Source: Streptomyces sp. TLI_235 | Lineage (GTDB): Bacteria; Actinomycetota; Actinomycetes; Streptomycetales; Streptomycetaceae | Direction: 5' to 3' | Assembly: GCA_002300355.1 (NCBI GenBank) | Contig: NSGV01000003.1 | Coordinates: forward strand, 682,001-746,000 | Length of the DNA stretch: 64,000 nucleotides | In this document: one piece after another, positions 26,362-35,828 of the stretch | How the letters are laid out: every line of letters begins with the position of its first letter | Position numbering within the stretch: position 1 is the stretch's first letter | Made by a program: the position numbers and the translations under genes | Notes under the pieces: model-generated | Database searches by the model: none | What the model saw: the letters and a program-made list of their open reading frames with translations, nothing else | Told to the model about the DNA's origin: nothing

Positions 26362-26391
26362 ACGACTAGAAATGACTATGAATGACTAGAA
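26362..26391. repeat. Three tandem 10-bp iterons at the IS607 left end
   Basis: ACGACTAGAA, ATGACTATGA and ATGACTAGAA follow each other without gaps, one helical turn apart, in unusually AT-rich DNA. They are the obvious candidate binding sites for TnpA. The next ~580 nt (26413-26991) has no supported gene. Confidence 0.75.
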
Positions 26392-26991
26392 AATCTGTAG
26401 CAGTTAGCAGTAGTCACCTCCGGTCCGACGAGCCGACCCCGCCGGACGCACGCCCCGGTCCGGGCGCGGCGGCCGGCCCGTCCCGCCCGGCGCGCGGCAC
26501 GCACCGCCAGAAGTCCAGGTGCGCCCCGCTGTTCAGCAACCGGGAGCCGCCGCCGTGCAGCCGGTCGGCAACGGCGGGAACAGCGGCCGGGCAAGGCTGC
26601 CTGTGGTCGCCTGTGACTGCACGCCGGTGCTGCACCCGGCCCGCCGATGGTGGGCAGCGCGCGGCCAGGGTCTGTCCTACGGCCGTCGGTCGATGCCCGG
26701 GTGAAGGTCTCGCGGCGGAATCGGGCGAACTGCGCGGCTCGCGAGCCGTACCGACGGGTCGGCCGCCGGGAAGGCGCGGTGGCCGTCGGAGAGCCGGAGG
26801 CCGTATGTCGCCTCAATGTGCCGCCGCGCTCGCCGCCGCTGGGCCCGAGTTCGTGTGGTGCGGCGGTCGGCCTGTCGTGGGCGGCGGGTCGATTCGGCCC
26901 CGGGACGGGCCGTGTTGACGTTCGGTCGCGGCGTGACGGTGCGCAGGCGGCGGCGCAGCGCCGGATCCGTGGTCGGATCGGCGGTTCGCGG

Positions 26992-28083
26992 CTACAGGAG
27001 GACGAGCAGCTTGGTGCCCGGTACCAGCTTCCGGTTGACGGAGGTCGACTGGACGAACACGGTGTACGACGGGTTGTCGCCCGGCTTGACCGTGGCCTCC
27101 GACTGCGGCAGGCCGAGAAGCCGGCGGGCCGCCGGGCCCGAGAACACCCGGCCGGTCATCCGGCCGGTGGCCGGGTCCTTCTCCGCCACGGCGAGCTGCT
27201 TGCCGCCCTGGATCTTCTCGCGCTTGGACAGCTCGTAGAAGGCGCAGCCGCTCTTGTACGGGTGTCCGGCGCTGGTGACGAAGTCGCGGATCGGCGTCTG
27301 CTGGTCGACGGGGACGAGGATGTACTTGCCGGTGTCCAGGGCGTCGAGGTTGGCCGTGACGTCGGCGGTGCTCAGGTCCTGGCCCATGGCGAACAGGTTC
27401 CTGGTGCCGCGTACGCCCTGTTCGCGGCCCCGCAGGAAGCTGGTGGCGGCCGTCTTGACGGTGCCGATGGCCTCCTCGACGCCCTTGCTGGAGTCCGCGT
27501 CCCAGACCGCGATGTTGCCCGCGGGGAAGCCGTACTCCTGGGCAGTGCGCTTGGCCAGGGAGTTCGGGACCAGGATCGCCGAGGTCCAGTGGTCGGGGAG
27601 GTTGTCCATGGCACCGTGGATGCGGTCCATCCACCTGCGCAGAACCGCAGCGCCCTTGGCGCCGCCCATCCGGGTGTGCATCTGGCCGCTCTCCGAGCAG
27701 CCGGAGGCGTTCTCCTCGCCGTCGGTGACCACGACTTGGAGGAAGGAGTGCTCCCCGTACCCCTCCCAGATGTTCTTCAGGTCGTCGATCGACTTCACCG
27801 CCGCCTCGATCAGCGCCGTCGCACCGTTGTCGACCTTGTACAGGCCCTTCAGGGACGGCAGATGCTTGACGTCCATGTCCCAGACCAGGTTCTCCACCTC
27901 GTGGTCGAAGGCGTAGAGGCTGATCCGGGTCTCGTGACCCAGCCGGTCGGACTCCTCCTGAAGCCCCTTCACGAACTCGTCCACCACACGGACAAGCTGC
28001 GCCTCGTGCTTGCGCATCGAGCCGGAATTGTCGACCACCAGCGACACGTGGTTGACCTTGTGCTTGATCCTCTTCGCAGACAT
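26992..28083 (-). CDS. VWA domain protein
   Basis: 363 residues from ATG 28083, with GAGGGG upstream. The von Willebrand A fold spans ~10-210 with a full MIDAS: VVDNSGSM (D18, S20, S22), a threonine in NGATALIEA and VVVTDGEENASG. The remaining ~150 residues (TGKYILVPVDQQTPIRDFVT, GCAFYELSKREKIQGGKQLA) resemble the C-terminal region of stand-alone VWA proteins seen in Streptomyces and phages. No signal peptide; soluble metal-dependent binding protein. Partner unknown. A perfect palindrome ~90 bp upstream suggests a dedicated repressor. Confidence 0.82.
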   Translation of the reverse strand: MSAKRIKHKVNHVSLVVDNSGSMRKHEAQLVRVVDEFVKGLQEESDRLGHETRISLYAFDHEVENLVWDMDVKHLPSLKGLYKVDNGATALIEAAVKSIDDLKNIWEGYGEHSFLQVVVTDGEENASGCSESGQMHTRMGGAKGAAVLRRWMDRIHGAMDNLPDHWTSAILVPNSLAKRTAQEYGFPAGNIAVWDADSSKGVEEAIGTVKTAATSFLRGREQGVRGTRNLFAMGQDLSTADVTANLDALDTGKYILVPVDQQTPIRDFVTSAGHPYKSGCAFYELSKREKIQGGKQLAVAEKDPATGRMTGRVFSGPAARRLLGLPQSEATVKPGDNPSYTVFVQSTSVNRKLVPGTKLLVLL

Positions 28084-28170
28084 GGTTCCACCCCTCATTT
28101 CGACGCCATTTCTAACGCCCTTTTTGACGTCTTTCCGGCGCCCCCTACAGCGTTGTTTACACACTACGGT

Positions 28171-28189
28171 GAGGCACTGACAGTGCCTC
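28171..28189. promoter_or_regulatory. Palindromic operator candidate upstream of the VWA gene
   Basis: GAGGCACTG-A-CAGTGCCTC is a perfect 9-bp inverted repeat around one base, 88-106 bp upstream of the VWA start, in a locally AT-richer promoter-like region. No regulator gene lies next to it; the 28190-28882 stretch (about 690 nt) has no supported gene. Confidence 0.6.
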
Positions 28190-28882
28190 CTGACCTCGGG
28201 TCATTCAGACGCCGACCACCCGTCCACCACAAAAGGCGGGTACTGACGGTCGGCCAGGAGACTTCAGCCGGACGAGAACCCGCTCGTCTAGTTCTCACAA
28301 GGGCGCAGGTCGGTGACGGGCGACGTGCACGCCGAATCCGATGCGCGCCGTCCTATTCGCCGGCCCGGCGGACGGCAACCTTGCACATCCCCCGCCGGCG
28401 CCGGGCTGTAGCGCACAGGCCGGGCGGCCGGAACGGCGGGCCGCGGCACCAACGGGCGGGCCGGATGCCGGCGTGCGCCCTCGCCCAGGCCCGGCATACC
28501 GCCGGGCGCGTCCAGGAGAGGCCAGACGATGGCCGACCCGTATGGAGCAGTGTTCTGAGTTCACATCAGCCGACCCTCAAACAGAACCTGTTTCTCGGGC
28601 CTGAACACCGGTTCCCGCCCGATGCACTGGACGTGCAGCCGTAAGTCCGGCGCGGGGCGGGCAAGGGGCCGACCGAGGCGAAGAGGCCGCTCTCACGCGT
28701 CCTGGTCCGGCCCGGGCGTGTGAGGGCCGACCGGGTTCATCCAATCCGCGACACCGCGCGGGATCACGCGAACAGCCGACCCAACCACCACACTGCCGAG
28801 TAGACCCGCCTCAGCACGGCCTCGCCCTGAGCCGCTCCCCGCCCCGTCACGTCACCGTAGGCGGGCGGCCTTGGAGGAACAT

Positions 28883-29452
28883 GTGGCTTCGCAGTTGACC
28901 GTCTCCCTCGTCGCAGCTGCCACCACCACTGCTGTCAGTCTGCTCGGCTTCGTGATCCAGGACCAACTCGCGCGACGCTCGCGACTCGAACGCCGAAAGA
29001 GGCTGTTGGAGGACGCATCGCGCCGGGTGACCTTCGTAACGGAGTGGTGGAAGGCGATGGAGCTGGTCAGCGCGCCGCCCGACGAACTGTCCGAGGCCAA
29101 GGTCAGGGGCCTCGCCTGGCTGAACGAGGCCTCGGCGCTGGTCGCCGAGGCCAGACCCCCCACTGTCACCGAGCGACCTCAGCCACCTGTGAGAAGAGTG
29201 CTGTTGACCTATCGCTTCGAGCATCGATCCGCGAAAGTCATCCGCGTCTGCTTCTACCTCGCTCTCGCCTGGGCCATCCTCCTCGCGGCCGAACTCCCTT
29301 TCGAGCATGGCAGTAGCTACTTCGCCTCCGACTTCGTGTCGATGGCTGTGCTCATCTTCCTGGCCATGCTGCTGCGCGTCTGGGCAGCCGCGGTCGAGAA
29401 ACGGCGTCCGAGCCCGATCCGGAACCCGACCGCTCCGGACTCGAGCTCCTGA
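28883..29452 (+). CDS. Membrane protein with three helices
   Basis: 189 residues from GTG 28883, chosen because GGAGG sits 5 nt before it. An N-terminal helix (LVAAATTTAVSLLGFVIQDQ) is followed by a long charged cytoplasmic region (RRKRLLEDASRRVTFVTEWW) and two more helices at ~120-165 (VCFYLALAWAILLAAELPF and FVSMAVLIFLAMLLRVWAAA). The topology resembles small SLATT-like or sensor proteins, but the similarity is too weak to name. Function unknown. Confidence 0.7.
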   Translation: MASQLTVSLVAAATTTAVSLLGFVIQDQLARRSRLERRKRLLEDASRRVTFVTEWWKAMELVSAPPDELSEAKVRGLAWLNEASALVAEARPPTVTERPQPPVRRVLLTYRFEHRSAKVIRVCFYLALAWAILLAAELPFEHGSSYFASDFVSMAVLIFLAMLLRVWAAAVEKRRPSPIRNPTAPDSSS

Positions 29453-29890
29453 CGCTCCACCGGATCCAGGGCTGTTTCAAAGTTCGGCATCAGATCCTGC
29501 CTGTACGCCCCGTCACCGCCTCTTCCTCGCGTGGACGACTTCGCTCATCGGGCGCCCACGGTTGCAGCGGCACCGGCGGTGTGACGGGCGCCGAGGCGCT
29601 TGAGATTGCGGCACACGCTCTTCGAATGCCTCAAGCCGGCCGGCGAATCGGGCGGCCTCCAACCAGGTGCGGGTCACCGGGTGCGCCCAGGCCCTGGCCG
29701 CCGCGCACTCGGCCCGGTGTGCTGGGCCATCACCACGAACCCGCCGAGGACGTCGCGCCCGCCGGAAATCGCCGACAACCGCCGAGGACGCAACATTACC
29801 GGCACCCGGTCGCGTGTAGAAGTCGACGCGGGGCATCACCGCCCCGCGGGCAACTCGGCACGGACGACGGAACAAGGGGGCCGGGCACGG

Positions 29891-30394
29891 ATGTCGCCGG
29901 AGCGCGAGAGGTTGTTCGAACAGTTCGCCGCAGCCCGGTACGGGGCGCTGCGCCGCACCGCGTACCTGTTGTGCGGCGACTGGCACCTGGCCGAGGACCT
30001 GGTGCAGTCGACCCTGATCAAGGTGTACGCGCGCTGGCCGCGGCTGCGCGACCCGGACACCGCTGGCGGCTATGCCCGCACCACGCTGGTGCGCACCTTC
30101 GTCGACGGGCGGCGGCGCCGCTCGGCCGGCGAGGTACCCAGCGCCGAGCCGCCGGAGACGGCCGCGGCGGGCGCCGACCCGGACCGGCGGCTGGCCCTGC
30201 TGGCGGCACTGGCCCGGGTGACACCGGGCTACCGGGCGGTGCTGGTACTGCGCTACTGGGAGGACCAGAGCATCGAGGAGTGCGCCGCGATCCTCAACCG
30301 GAGCAGCGGCGCGGTGCGGTCGGACGCCCATCGCGGCCTGGCCCAACTACGCACGATCCTCGGCGACTCGGTGCACGAGATCGCCGGGGCATGA
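29891..30394 (+). CDS. SigE-family ECF RNA polymerase sigma factor
   Basis: 167 residues from ATG 29891. Region 2 (~8-75): FEQFAAARYGALRRTAYLLC and LAEDLVQSTLIKVYARWPRL; linker; region 4 (~105-160): LVLRYWEDQSIEECAAILNR and GAVRSDAHRGLAQLRTILG. This is the actinobacterial SigE-family (ECF41/SCO-type small ECF) pattern. It directs transcription of a small regulon in response to an unknown signal. The downstream membrane protein is probably its regulator. Confidence 0.92.
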   Translation: MSPERERLFEQFAAARYGALRRTAYLLCGDWHLAEDLVQSTLIKVYARWPRLRDPDTAGGYARTTLVRTFVDGRRRRSAGEVPSAEPPETAAAGADPDRRLALLAALARVTPGYRAVLVLRYWEDQSIEECAAILNRSSGAVRSDAHRGLAQLRTILGDSVHEIAGA

Positions 30395-30506
30395 ACGGGC
30401 CGGGGGCAGGACGGACGGTGCGCGCCGACCTCAGGGCGGACGGGCAAGCGGGTGTACGGGTGTACGGGCGAGGTCGGGGATGCGGAGCGAGAAGGAGGAA
30501 GCAGGC

Positions 30507-31298
30507 ATGACGCACGGTGGGGACGACCCCGACCGCCGGATGGCGGCGCAGGTGTTCCGGGCGGTGCTGGAGCAGCCGGAGCCGGAGCAGCCCGTAGTGC
30601 TGGCGGCTGTGCGGACCGGTGGGCGGCGGCTGCGGGCCCGGCGGCGGCTCGCGCTCGGCACGGCGGTACTGGCGGCAATCCCGGTACTGGCGATCACCAC
30701 GGCACTGGCCCTTCCGGGGTCGGCGAGCGCGCCGCGGCTGCGGGACCTGGTCGGGCTCGACCCGGCGGACGGCCGGCCCTCCATGGCGCAGCCGTCGAGC
30801 TATGGGATGGACCAGTTGGACGCGATGCACGACCGGCTGCGCACCGCCCTGGCCGCCCACCTGCCCGCCGGATACACCGGTGTGCTGGACGGCGGCGGCC
30901 CGACCACCTTCCGACTCGCCCGCGCCGACGGCGGGTTCACCGCAGTCGCGACGATCATGGGCAACCCCCTGGCCCCGGGCAGTCACGCGCCCTCACCGTG
31001 CGAGCCGCAGGACGGCCGGCCCGTCTACGCGATCGGCTGCGTGTCCCGGACACTGCCGGACGGCTCGACCGGCTGGCTGTACAAGTCCACCTCCTACCCG
31101 GGCACCCAGTTCACCCTGGTCACCCCCCAGGGCCGGATCGCCGGACTCGGAACCCTGCCGACCGCCGTCCCACCACAGGGCGAGAGCGGGGAACCACAGG
31201 AATCCAAGGCCATGACACCCGAGGAACTGGACGCCCTGGTCTCCACCCCGGAAGTCCTGGCCGCCCTCGAGGCCGTCCCGCTGGACGCACCCGGCTAA
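30507..31298 (+). CDS. Membrane-anchored partner of the ECF sigma factor
   Basis: 263 residues from ATG 30507, with AAGGAGG upstream. Cytoplasmic N-terminus (~1-50, basic RTGGRRLRARRRLALG), one transmembrane helix (AVLAAIPVLAITTALALPG), then ~190 extracytoplasmic residues with FRLARADGGFTAVATIMGNP and paired cysteines (SPCEPQDG, AIGCVSR). The position 112 nt after a SigE-family gene and the topology are those of putative anti-sigma or signalling proteins; no zinc-binding ZAS motif is visible. The role is inferred. Confidence 0.65.
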   Translation: MTHGGDDPDRRMAAQVFRAVLEQPEPEQPVVLAAVRTGGRRLRARRRLALGTAVLAAIPVLAITTALALPGSASAPRLRDLVGLDPADGRPSMAQPSSYGMDQLDAMHDRLRTALAAHLPAGYTGVLDGGGPTTFRLARADGGFTAVATIMGNPLAPGSHAPSPCEPQDGRPVYAIGCVSRTLPDGSTGWLYKSTSYPGTQFTLVTPQGRIAGLGTLPTAVPPQGESGEPQESKAMTPEELDALVSTPEVLAALEAVPLDAPG

Positions 31299-31398
31299 CC
31301 TCGCTCCCGGGCCGCCCTCCCGACACCGCCTGACCGGTTTTGCGGGCCACAGGCACCAGGCCCCGGCCGGGCCCGCGGCGCAGCACGGACCGCCAGAG

Positions 31399-31460
31399 CG
31401 ACGGCAGCGCGACGGCACAGCAGCACGACAGCATGACAGCACGACAGCAGGACGCGACGA
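31399..31460. repeat. Short imperfect tandem repeats (ACGACAGC-like)
   Basis: Repeated ACGGCAGC, GCACGACA, GCATGACA and GCACGACA units in a gene-free stretch (31299-31988, about 690 nt) between the sigma partner gene and the DUF2071 gene. Confidence 0.45.
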
Positions 31461-31988
31461 CGCAACGGCAGGGCGCGACAGGGCCGGATGTGGGACGGGA
31501 GGGCCCCCGGGGGCTGTCTCGGACCGGTAGCCCAGAAGCAGGCCCCGGGTCTCGCAGCCTCTCGGAGCAGGCAGCTGTCCGCGCCCGGCCCGCGGCGGGG
31601 ACCTGGCCGGGGACGGGCGGCGCGCCTCCAGCCCTTGTAGCTGCACCGAAGCCGGGCGCGACGCCACGGTCACGGCACCCCGGCCCTGAGACGTGCGAAC
31701 GGGGCCAGATCCTGCGTGCGGCCGGCGTCGTCGCCGGGCCCGGCCGACGAGGACGCCGGGACACAGCAGCAGGTCGTCCCGGAACGGCCTGCCGGGCACC
31801 TGGCTCTGTCCACCAGAGCCGACAGCGCTCCTGCGCCGCTTGGGGGGCGGCGCCCATTCTGCGAGCGATGGGGAATGTTCACGGGTTTCCACAGCACGCT
31901 GCCAGGCGCCGAACGGTGCGGCGTACCCCGCACCCCGCCGGCCAGGGCACCCGGGCCGGCGGACGTAAGGGCGTGCGACGCTGATGCC

Positions 31989-32765
31989 ATGGAACCGGCC
32001 CCTGTCCCTACCGCTGTCCCTGCGGAGCCGATCACGCCCGATCCGGCGCGCGAGGTACCGGACACCCTGCTCACCCAGTCCTGGCTCGACCTGTCGTTCC
32101 TGCACTGGGCCGCCGATCCCGCGGACGTTGCGCCGCTGCTGCCGGCCGCAACCGTGCCGGACACGCACGACGGGCTCACCTACGTCGGCCTGGTGGCGTT
32201 CCGGATGTACCGGGTGGGCTGGTTCAACGCGCCGGGTATCCCGTACCTCGGCACCTTTCCGGAGATCAACGTGCGGCTCTACTCGGTCGACCGGTACGGG
32301 CGGCGTGGCGTGGTGTTCCGCTCGTTGGAGGCCTCGCGGCTGCTGCCGGTGGCCATCGCCCGCAGCGCATTCCGGCTGCCCTACATGTGGGCCGGGATGG
32401 CGATCCACCGCGACTCGGACAGCATCAGCTACACCAGCAGCCGGCGCTGGCCCGGACCGCGTGGAGCGCGCAGCCGGATCGCGGTCCGCATCGGCGAGCG
32501 GATCGAGCACCCGACCGCCCTCGAACACTTCCTGACCGCCCGCTGGGGCATGCACAACACCTTCCTCGGCCGCACGGTGTACCTACCCAACGCCCACCCT
32601 CGCTGGCCGCTGCACCGGGCGGAGCTCCTTCACTGCGAGGACGACTTGGTGACCGCAGCCGGACTGCCCACGCCCACCGGGCTGCCGGTGAGCGTGCTGT
32701 ACTCCCCCGGCGTCCCGGTCCGCTTCGGCCGCCCCAGCCGCCCCGGCGGCCCACCCACTCCCTGA
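31989..32765 (+). CDS. DUF2071 (YqjF) family protein
   Basis: 258 residues from ATG 31989. Characteristic DUF2071 pattern: LTQSWLDLSFLHWAADPADV, then LTYVGLVAFRMYRVGWFNAP, FPEINVRLYSVDRYGRRGVV and FRSLEASRLLPVAIARSAFR, ending in a conserved HFLTARWGMHNTF strand. Acetoacetate-decarboxylase-like fold; no catalytic function established. Soluble, complete length. Stand-alone gene. Confidence 0.88.
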   Translation: MEPAPVPTAVPAEPITPDPAREVPDTLLTQSWLDLSFLHWAADPADVAPLLPAATVPDTHDGLTYVGLVAFRMYRVGWFNAPGIPYLGTFPEINVRLYSVDRYGRRGVVFRSLEASRLLPVAIARSAFRLPYMWAGMAIHRDSDSISYTSSRRWPGPRGARSRIAVRIGERIEHPTALEHFLTARWGMHNTFLGRTVYLPNAHPRWPLHRAELLHCEDDLVTAAGLPTPTGLPVSVLYSPGVPVRFGRPSRPGGPPTP

Positions 32766-33206
32766 ACCCGCACAGACAGCAGCCACACAGACAGCGGCCG
32801 CGCCGCAGTCCGCAGGACCTCGGCCCGCGCCCGGCAAGCCCCGTCGATTCCCGCGGAGATCGAACACGGCAGCGCCCGAACCCTCCCGAACTGCCGAACA
32901 ACATTCGGCGAACAGAGCCAGGCACCCACCACGCCACCGGGCAGACACCCTCCCGGGCAGACGCACGCTCCGGGGCGACCACACGGCCCCCGGCAAACCG
33001 GGCGTCAGGGTCGGACAGCGGCGCCCACCACCTCCACGGCCGGGCACGTACGGGTCCGCGACACGCACGACCCGAGACCCCGCGACACCAACCACCGCCG
33101 AACGGACCGCGCCCGGCGCACCGAACCGGCCAGGGACACTGCCCACCCCGATCCGCCCCCGCCGGCGGTGTCCGTCCGGTCACCGGCCCGGTACGGCCCC
33201 GTACCT
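32766..33206. other. C-rich stretch, no supported gene
   Basis: About 440 nt with long open frames on both strands caused by composition; no frame gives a protein-like sequence. Confidence 0.4.
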
Positions 33207-33722
33207 CTAGGAGCTGGGGATCGCCAGGAGGAGCCCGCCGTCGAGGCGTTCCTGAATGTGTCGGCCGTGCGCGGCACAGACCACGACCGTGCCGCCCTGC
33301 GCGTCCATCGCCAGGAAGGTCGCCGGCTCACCACACGGACCCTGAGTCCGGTCATAGCCCCACCCGGCACCGCACTCCCGACACCACGAGTGACCGTTCT
33401 CCGTTCGCAGCGTCGGCCCACACCGCGGACAGATTCCCCACCACGCCGTGCACGACCCCCGCCACTGGGCGGCACGCACCCGCGCGAGCTTCTCCGCCGC
33501 ACCCCCGATCCGCTGTGCCGCGTGGGAGAGCGCCTCGTCCACCCCACCCGACAACGCCCCCCGCACCGCGCGAGGCAGACCCGACTGCTCCTTCAGCCGC
33601 TCCCGCATCGCGGCGACATCCCGCGCCAACGCGTCCACACGCGCTTGAAGATCCCGCAACTCCGCAGGCGTCGGCTCACCACCACCACCGGAGCAACCAG
33701 CATCCGCGAACAAGCCCCTCAC
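33207..33722 (-). CDS. Coiled-coil and zinc-ribbon hypothetical protein
   Basis: About 171 residues if GTG 33722 is the start (uncertain; no clear RBS). N-terminal coiled coil (LRDLQARVDALARDVAAMRE), a helical middle (AAQRIGGAAEKLARVRAAQW), then a zinc ribbon: CTAWWGICPRCG and SWCRECGAGWGYD, and a C-terminal GGTVVVCAAHGRHIQERL. Looks like a nucleic-acid or protein-binding factor of a type found near actinomycete integrative elements, but no name can be given. Confidence 0.6.
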   Translation of the reverse strand: MRGLFADAGCSGGGGEPTPAELRDLQARVDALARDVAAMRERLKEQSGLPRAVRGALSGGVDEALSHAAQRIGGAAEKLARVRAAQWRGSCTAWWGICPRCGPTLRTENGHSWCRECGAGWGYDRTQGPCGEPATFLAMDAQGGTVVVCAAHGRHIQERLDGGLLLAIPSS

Positions 33723-34747
33723 CCCCGACAACACCACAACGCCAACAGACCCCCGACCCGACACCCCGCCGGCGGCCACCCACCAAAACATCGTGATCAA
33801 AGCATGACAGCCCCGCCCCGACAAGAGACGAAGGCCACGCAACCAAACCAACCAAACGCCACCGGCAACGCCGCGCCACCGGCGCCGCCGGGGCAACACG
33901 ATCGTGTCACCCAGCAACGATCCAGACCCCGGACCGGCCCCCACCACACACCGCAGCACCGGACCCGGCCTGCGCCGCACGGCCGCACCCCCGCCAAGAC
34001 CTCAAGAACCCGGTCGGGCCGGGACCAGCCCGCCCCAAGGCCAAGCACGGCCAAGGCCCTCAAGGGCTCCCCCACCCGGGGAACGACCGCCACCGCCCCG
34101 ACAGACCCCCAAGCAGCCGACCGCCACGAAGAACACCGCCGCCACCACCACGCCGACAAAGCCACAGCACCCGCGCAGGAAGCCGCAACCACCCCCAACA
34201 AGACCGCCCCGCGCAACGCCGGGAAGACCGTGCCCGCCGAGCGGACCACCCGCCGCCGAACAGGCACGGGTCAGCCGGGTGTGTACCGGCCCGGCCACCC
34301 CCCGCCAGGAGTGCCCGCGCACGATCCTCGGCCAAGCGGCCGAGCCCGCGAGGTGGCAGCAGTGCGGCTCCCCGAGGGGGTCACACAAAGCCACACAAGC
34401 GGGTAGCAGCGGAGCCGCCTGACGGACCCGTGATCGCGGTCGCGGGGTCCCCGGTCGGGCCCGGACAGCCATCTGCGCAACACCGCGGGGCACACACCGT
34501 CGACCACCCCACCGACAACCCCCACCCCGGAACACCAGCTCGGCCGCCGGCGTCGCGGTGTCGGCCGCAGGCCCGGTCGGCGAGCCGTGCCCGTCCGGTG
34601 GACAGGAGCCACGCGGCGCCGGCGCGCCTGCCGACCATCAAGCCAGCGCACCGCACCCGTGACCGACCGGACCCGGACCCGGCGGCCCAGCCCCGCTCGC
34701 CGTGGCGATCCGGGCCTCGGCCGCTCGGCCCGCCGCCGCGTCCGCAC
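33723..34747. other. Strongly strand-asymmetric, apparently non-coding stretch
   Basis: The plus strand is very rich in A and C (long CCAACC, ACCACC, AAACCA stretches), most clearly 33723-34300. Open frames here are low-complexity Thr/Pro/Arg/His and are judged spurious. Confidence 0.4.
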
Positions 34748-35050
34748 TCAGTCCTGGAACGTCCGCTCGTTCAGCACATCGAGGTTGCGGAACACCGGGG
34801 GCCCGTCGCACAGCGCCATGGCCTGGGCCGCGAACTCCGCCGTCTCCGGGCGGTCGGAGTTGTCCATCGCCTGCTCGTACGAGGGGAACTCCACGATGTT
34901 CAGATACACGTTCTCCGCGTCCCGGTCACGGGTCTCCACGGCCCGCGTCGCCACGCGCCTGCCCGCGTTCTTCTCCACCCAGCTGTCCAGCAGGGCATTG
35001 AACTCGTCGATGCGACTCGTCCTGTACTCGATGATCTGAATGAACGCCAC
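34748..35050 (-). CDS. ABM-like dimeric alpha-beta barrel protein
   Basis: 100 residues from GTG 35050, with GAGGAGGG upstream. Single ferredoxin-like domain: AFIQIIEYRTSRIDEFNALL, NVYLNIVEFPSYEQAMDNSD, then a helix and ALCDGPPVFRNLDVLNERTF. This matches small dimeric alpha-beta barrel proteins related to antibiotic biosynthesis monooxygenases. It could be a monooxygenase or a ligand-binding protein. Soluble, monocistronic. Confidence 0.75.
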   Translation of the reverse strand: MAFIQIIEYRTSRIDEFNALLDSWVEKNAGRRVATRAVETRDRDAENVYLNIVEFPSYEQAMDNSDRPETAEFAAQAMALCDGPPVFRNLDVLNERTFQD

Positions 35051-35786
35051 AATGACCCTCCTCGATCCGGCGGGCGACCACCGCCCGTCCGTTCAGCGTC
35101 TCCCCGACACCGACAGGCCGCAAAAGCACACAACCAGCCCGCCAGCGGCCCGGCCGACCGCCTCCCGACAGTTATCATCAACCCACCACGCCCAGCCGAC
35201 GCCGACGCCGACGGCTGACGACAAGGGCGGTCACCAGCGCCTGAACCCCGTCTCCGTGCAGTTCTTCGCCGTGGTCGGTGACTACCTGGACCGCGAGCAT
35301 CCAACGGTCGACCACGATCGGCTGTTCGTGCCGCCGGTGCGGTTCCGGGCACGGAAGGACGCGGACGTGCTCGCTCCGTTCAGCTCACACTCGCAGACCG
35401 TCAGCCAGCCGGTCCGCGCCTGGAGCCGCTCCGTCAGCAGCCTGGCGACCGCCCGGGCCGGCTACTCGTCAGCCACGACCGTTCATGCTTGCGGCTTCGG
35501 TGACGCTCCGTGGCTCTGGCACGGAAAGTGATCCAGAACCCAAATCGAGCCGCTACCGACACGTGCCGACGTCTGCTCCGCAAGCATCTCGGGCGGTCGT
35601 TGCGCGTCAACCCCCGCCCCTGCCGGCTCCCCGCTCAACCCGCCACTGAAACCCTCAGTCGCAGCGGTGCAAGCGCGCCGAGAGGCTCCGAGGCCACCAA
35701 CCTCGCCGAACGGACGAAGTGGCGGCCTCGGGCTACGGGCGCCGTTCCACAGCGACTGGACCGCCAGCCGGCCGACCGCAGAACAG
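35051..35786. other. No supported gene
   Basis: About 735 nt. The plus frame with FFAVVGDYLDREHPTVDHDR around 35260-35330 has some protein-like character but neither end nor family could be found. Confidence 0.3.
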
Positions 35787-35813
35787 TGCCCTGCCTGACG
35801 TGCCGGCAGGGCA
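35787..35813 (-). terminator. Hairpin after the lectin remnant
   Basis: TGCCCTGCC pairs with GGCAGGGCA around a 9-nt loop, 15 nt past the lectin stop on the minus strand. Confidence 0.6.
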
Positions 35814-35828
35814 GTCACCCAGGCTTCG

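Larger units (their letters stand above)
24357..26412 (-). mobile_element. IS607-like element (serine recombinase tnpA plus decayed tnpB)
   Basis: Two overlapping minus-strand genes with the IS607 order tnpA-tnpB. The left end upstream of tnpA is AT-rich with 10-bp iterons. The right end lies in a DUF1905 gene. IS607 elements have no inverted repeats and insert at GG; a GG at the DUF1905 junction (minus strand) fits, but the ends are estimates. Confidence 0.75.

Noticed and set aside
28871-28885. TTG 28871 as start of the membrane protein
   Set aside because: The TTGGAGGA there is the ribosome binding site for GTG 28883.
33168-34406. 412-codon plus-strand frame rich in Thr, Pro, His and Arg
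   Set aside because: Product of the A/C-rich strand bias; no protein-like pattern or start signal.
35040-35531. 163-codon plus frame with FFAVVGDYLDREH
   Set aside because: Only a short part looks protein-like, the N-terminus is low-complexity and no family or RBS was found.
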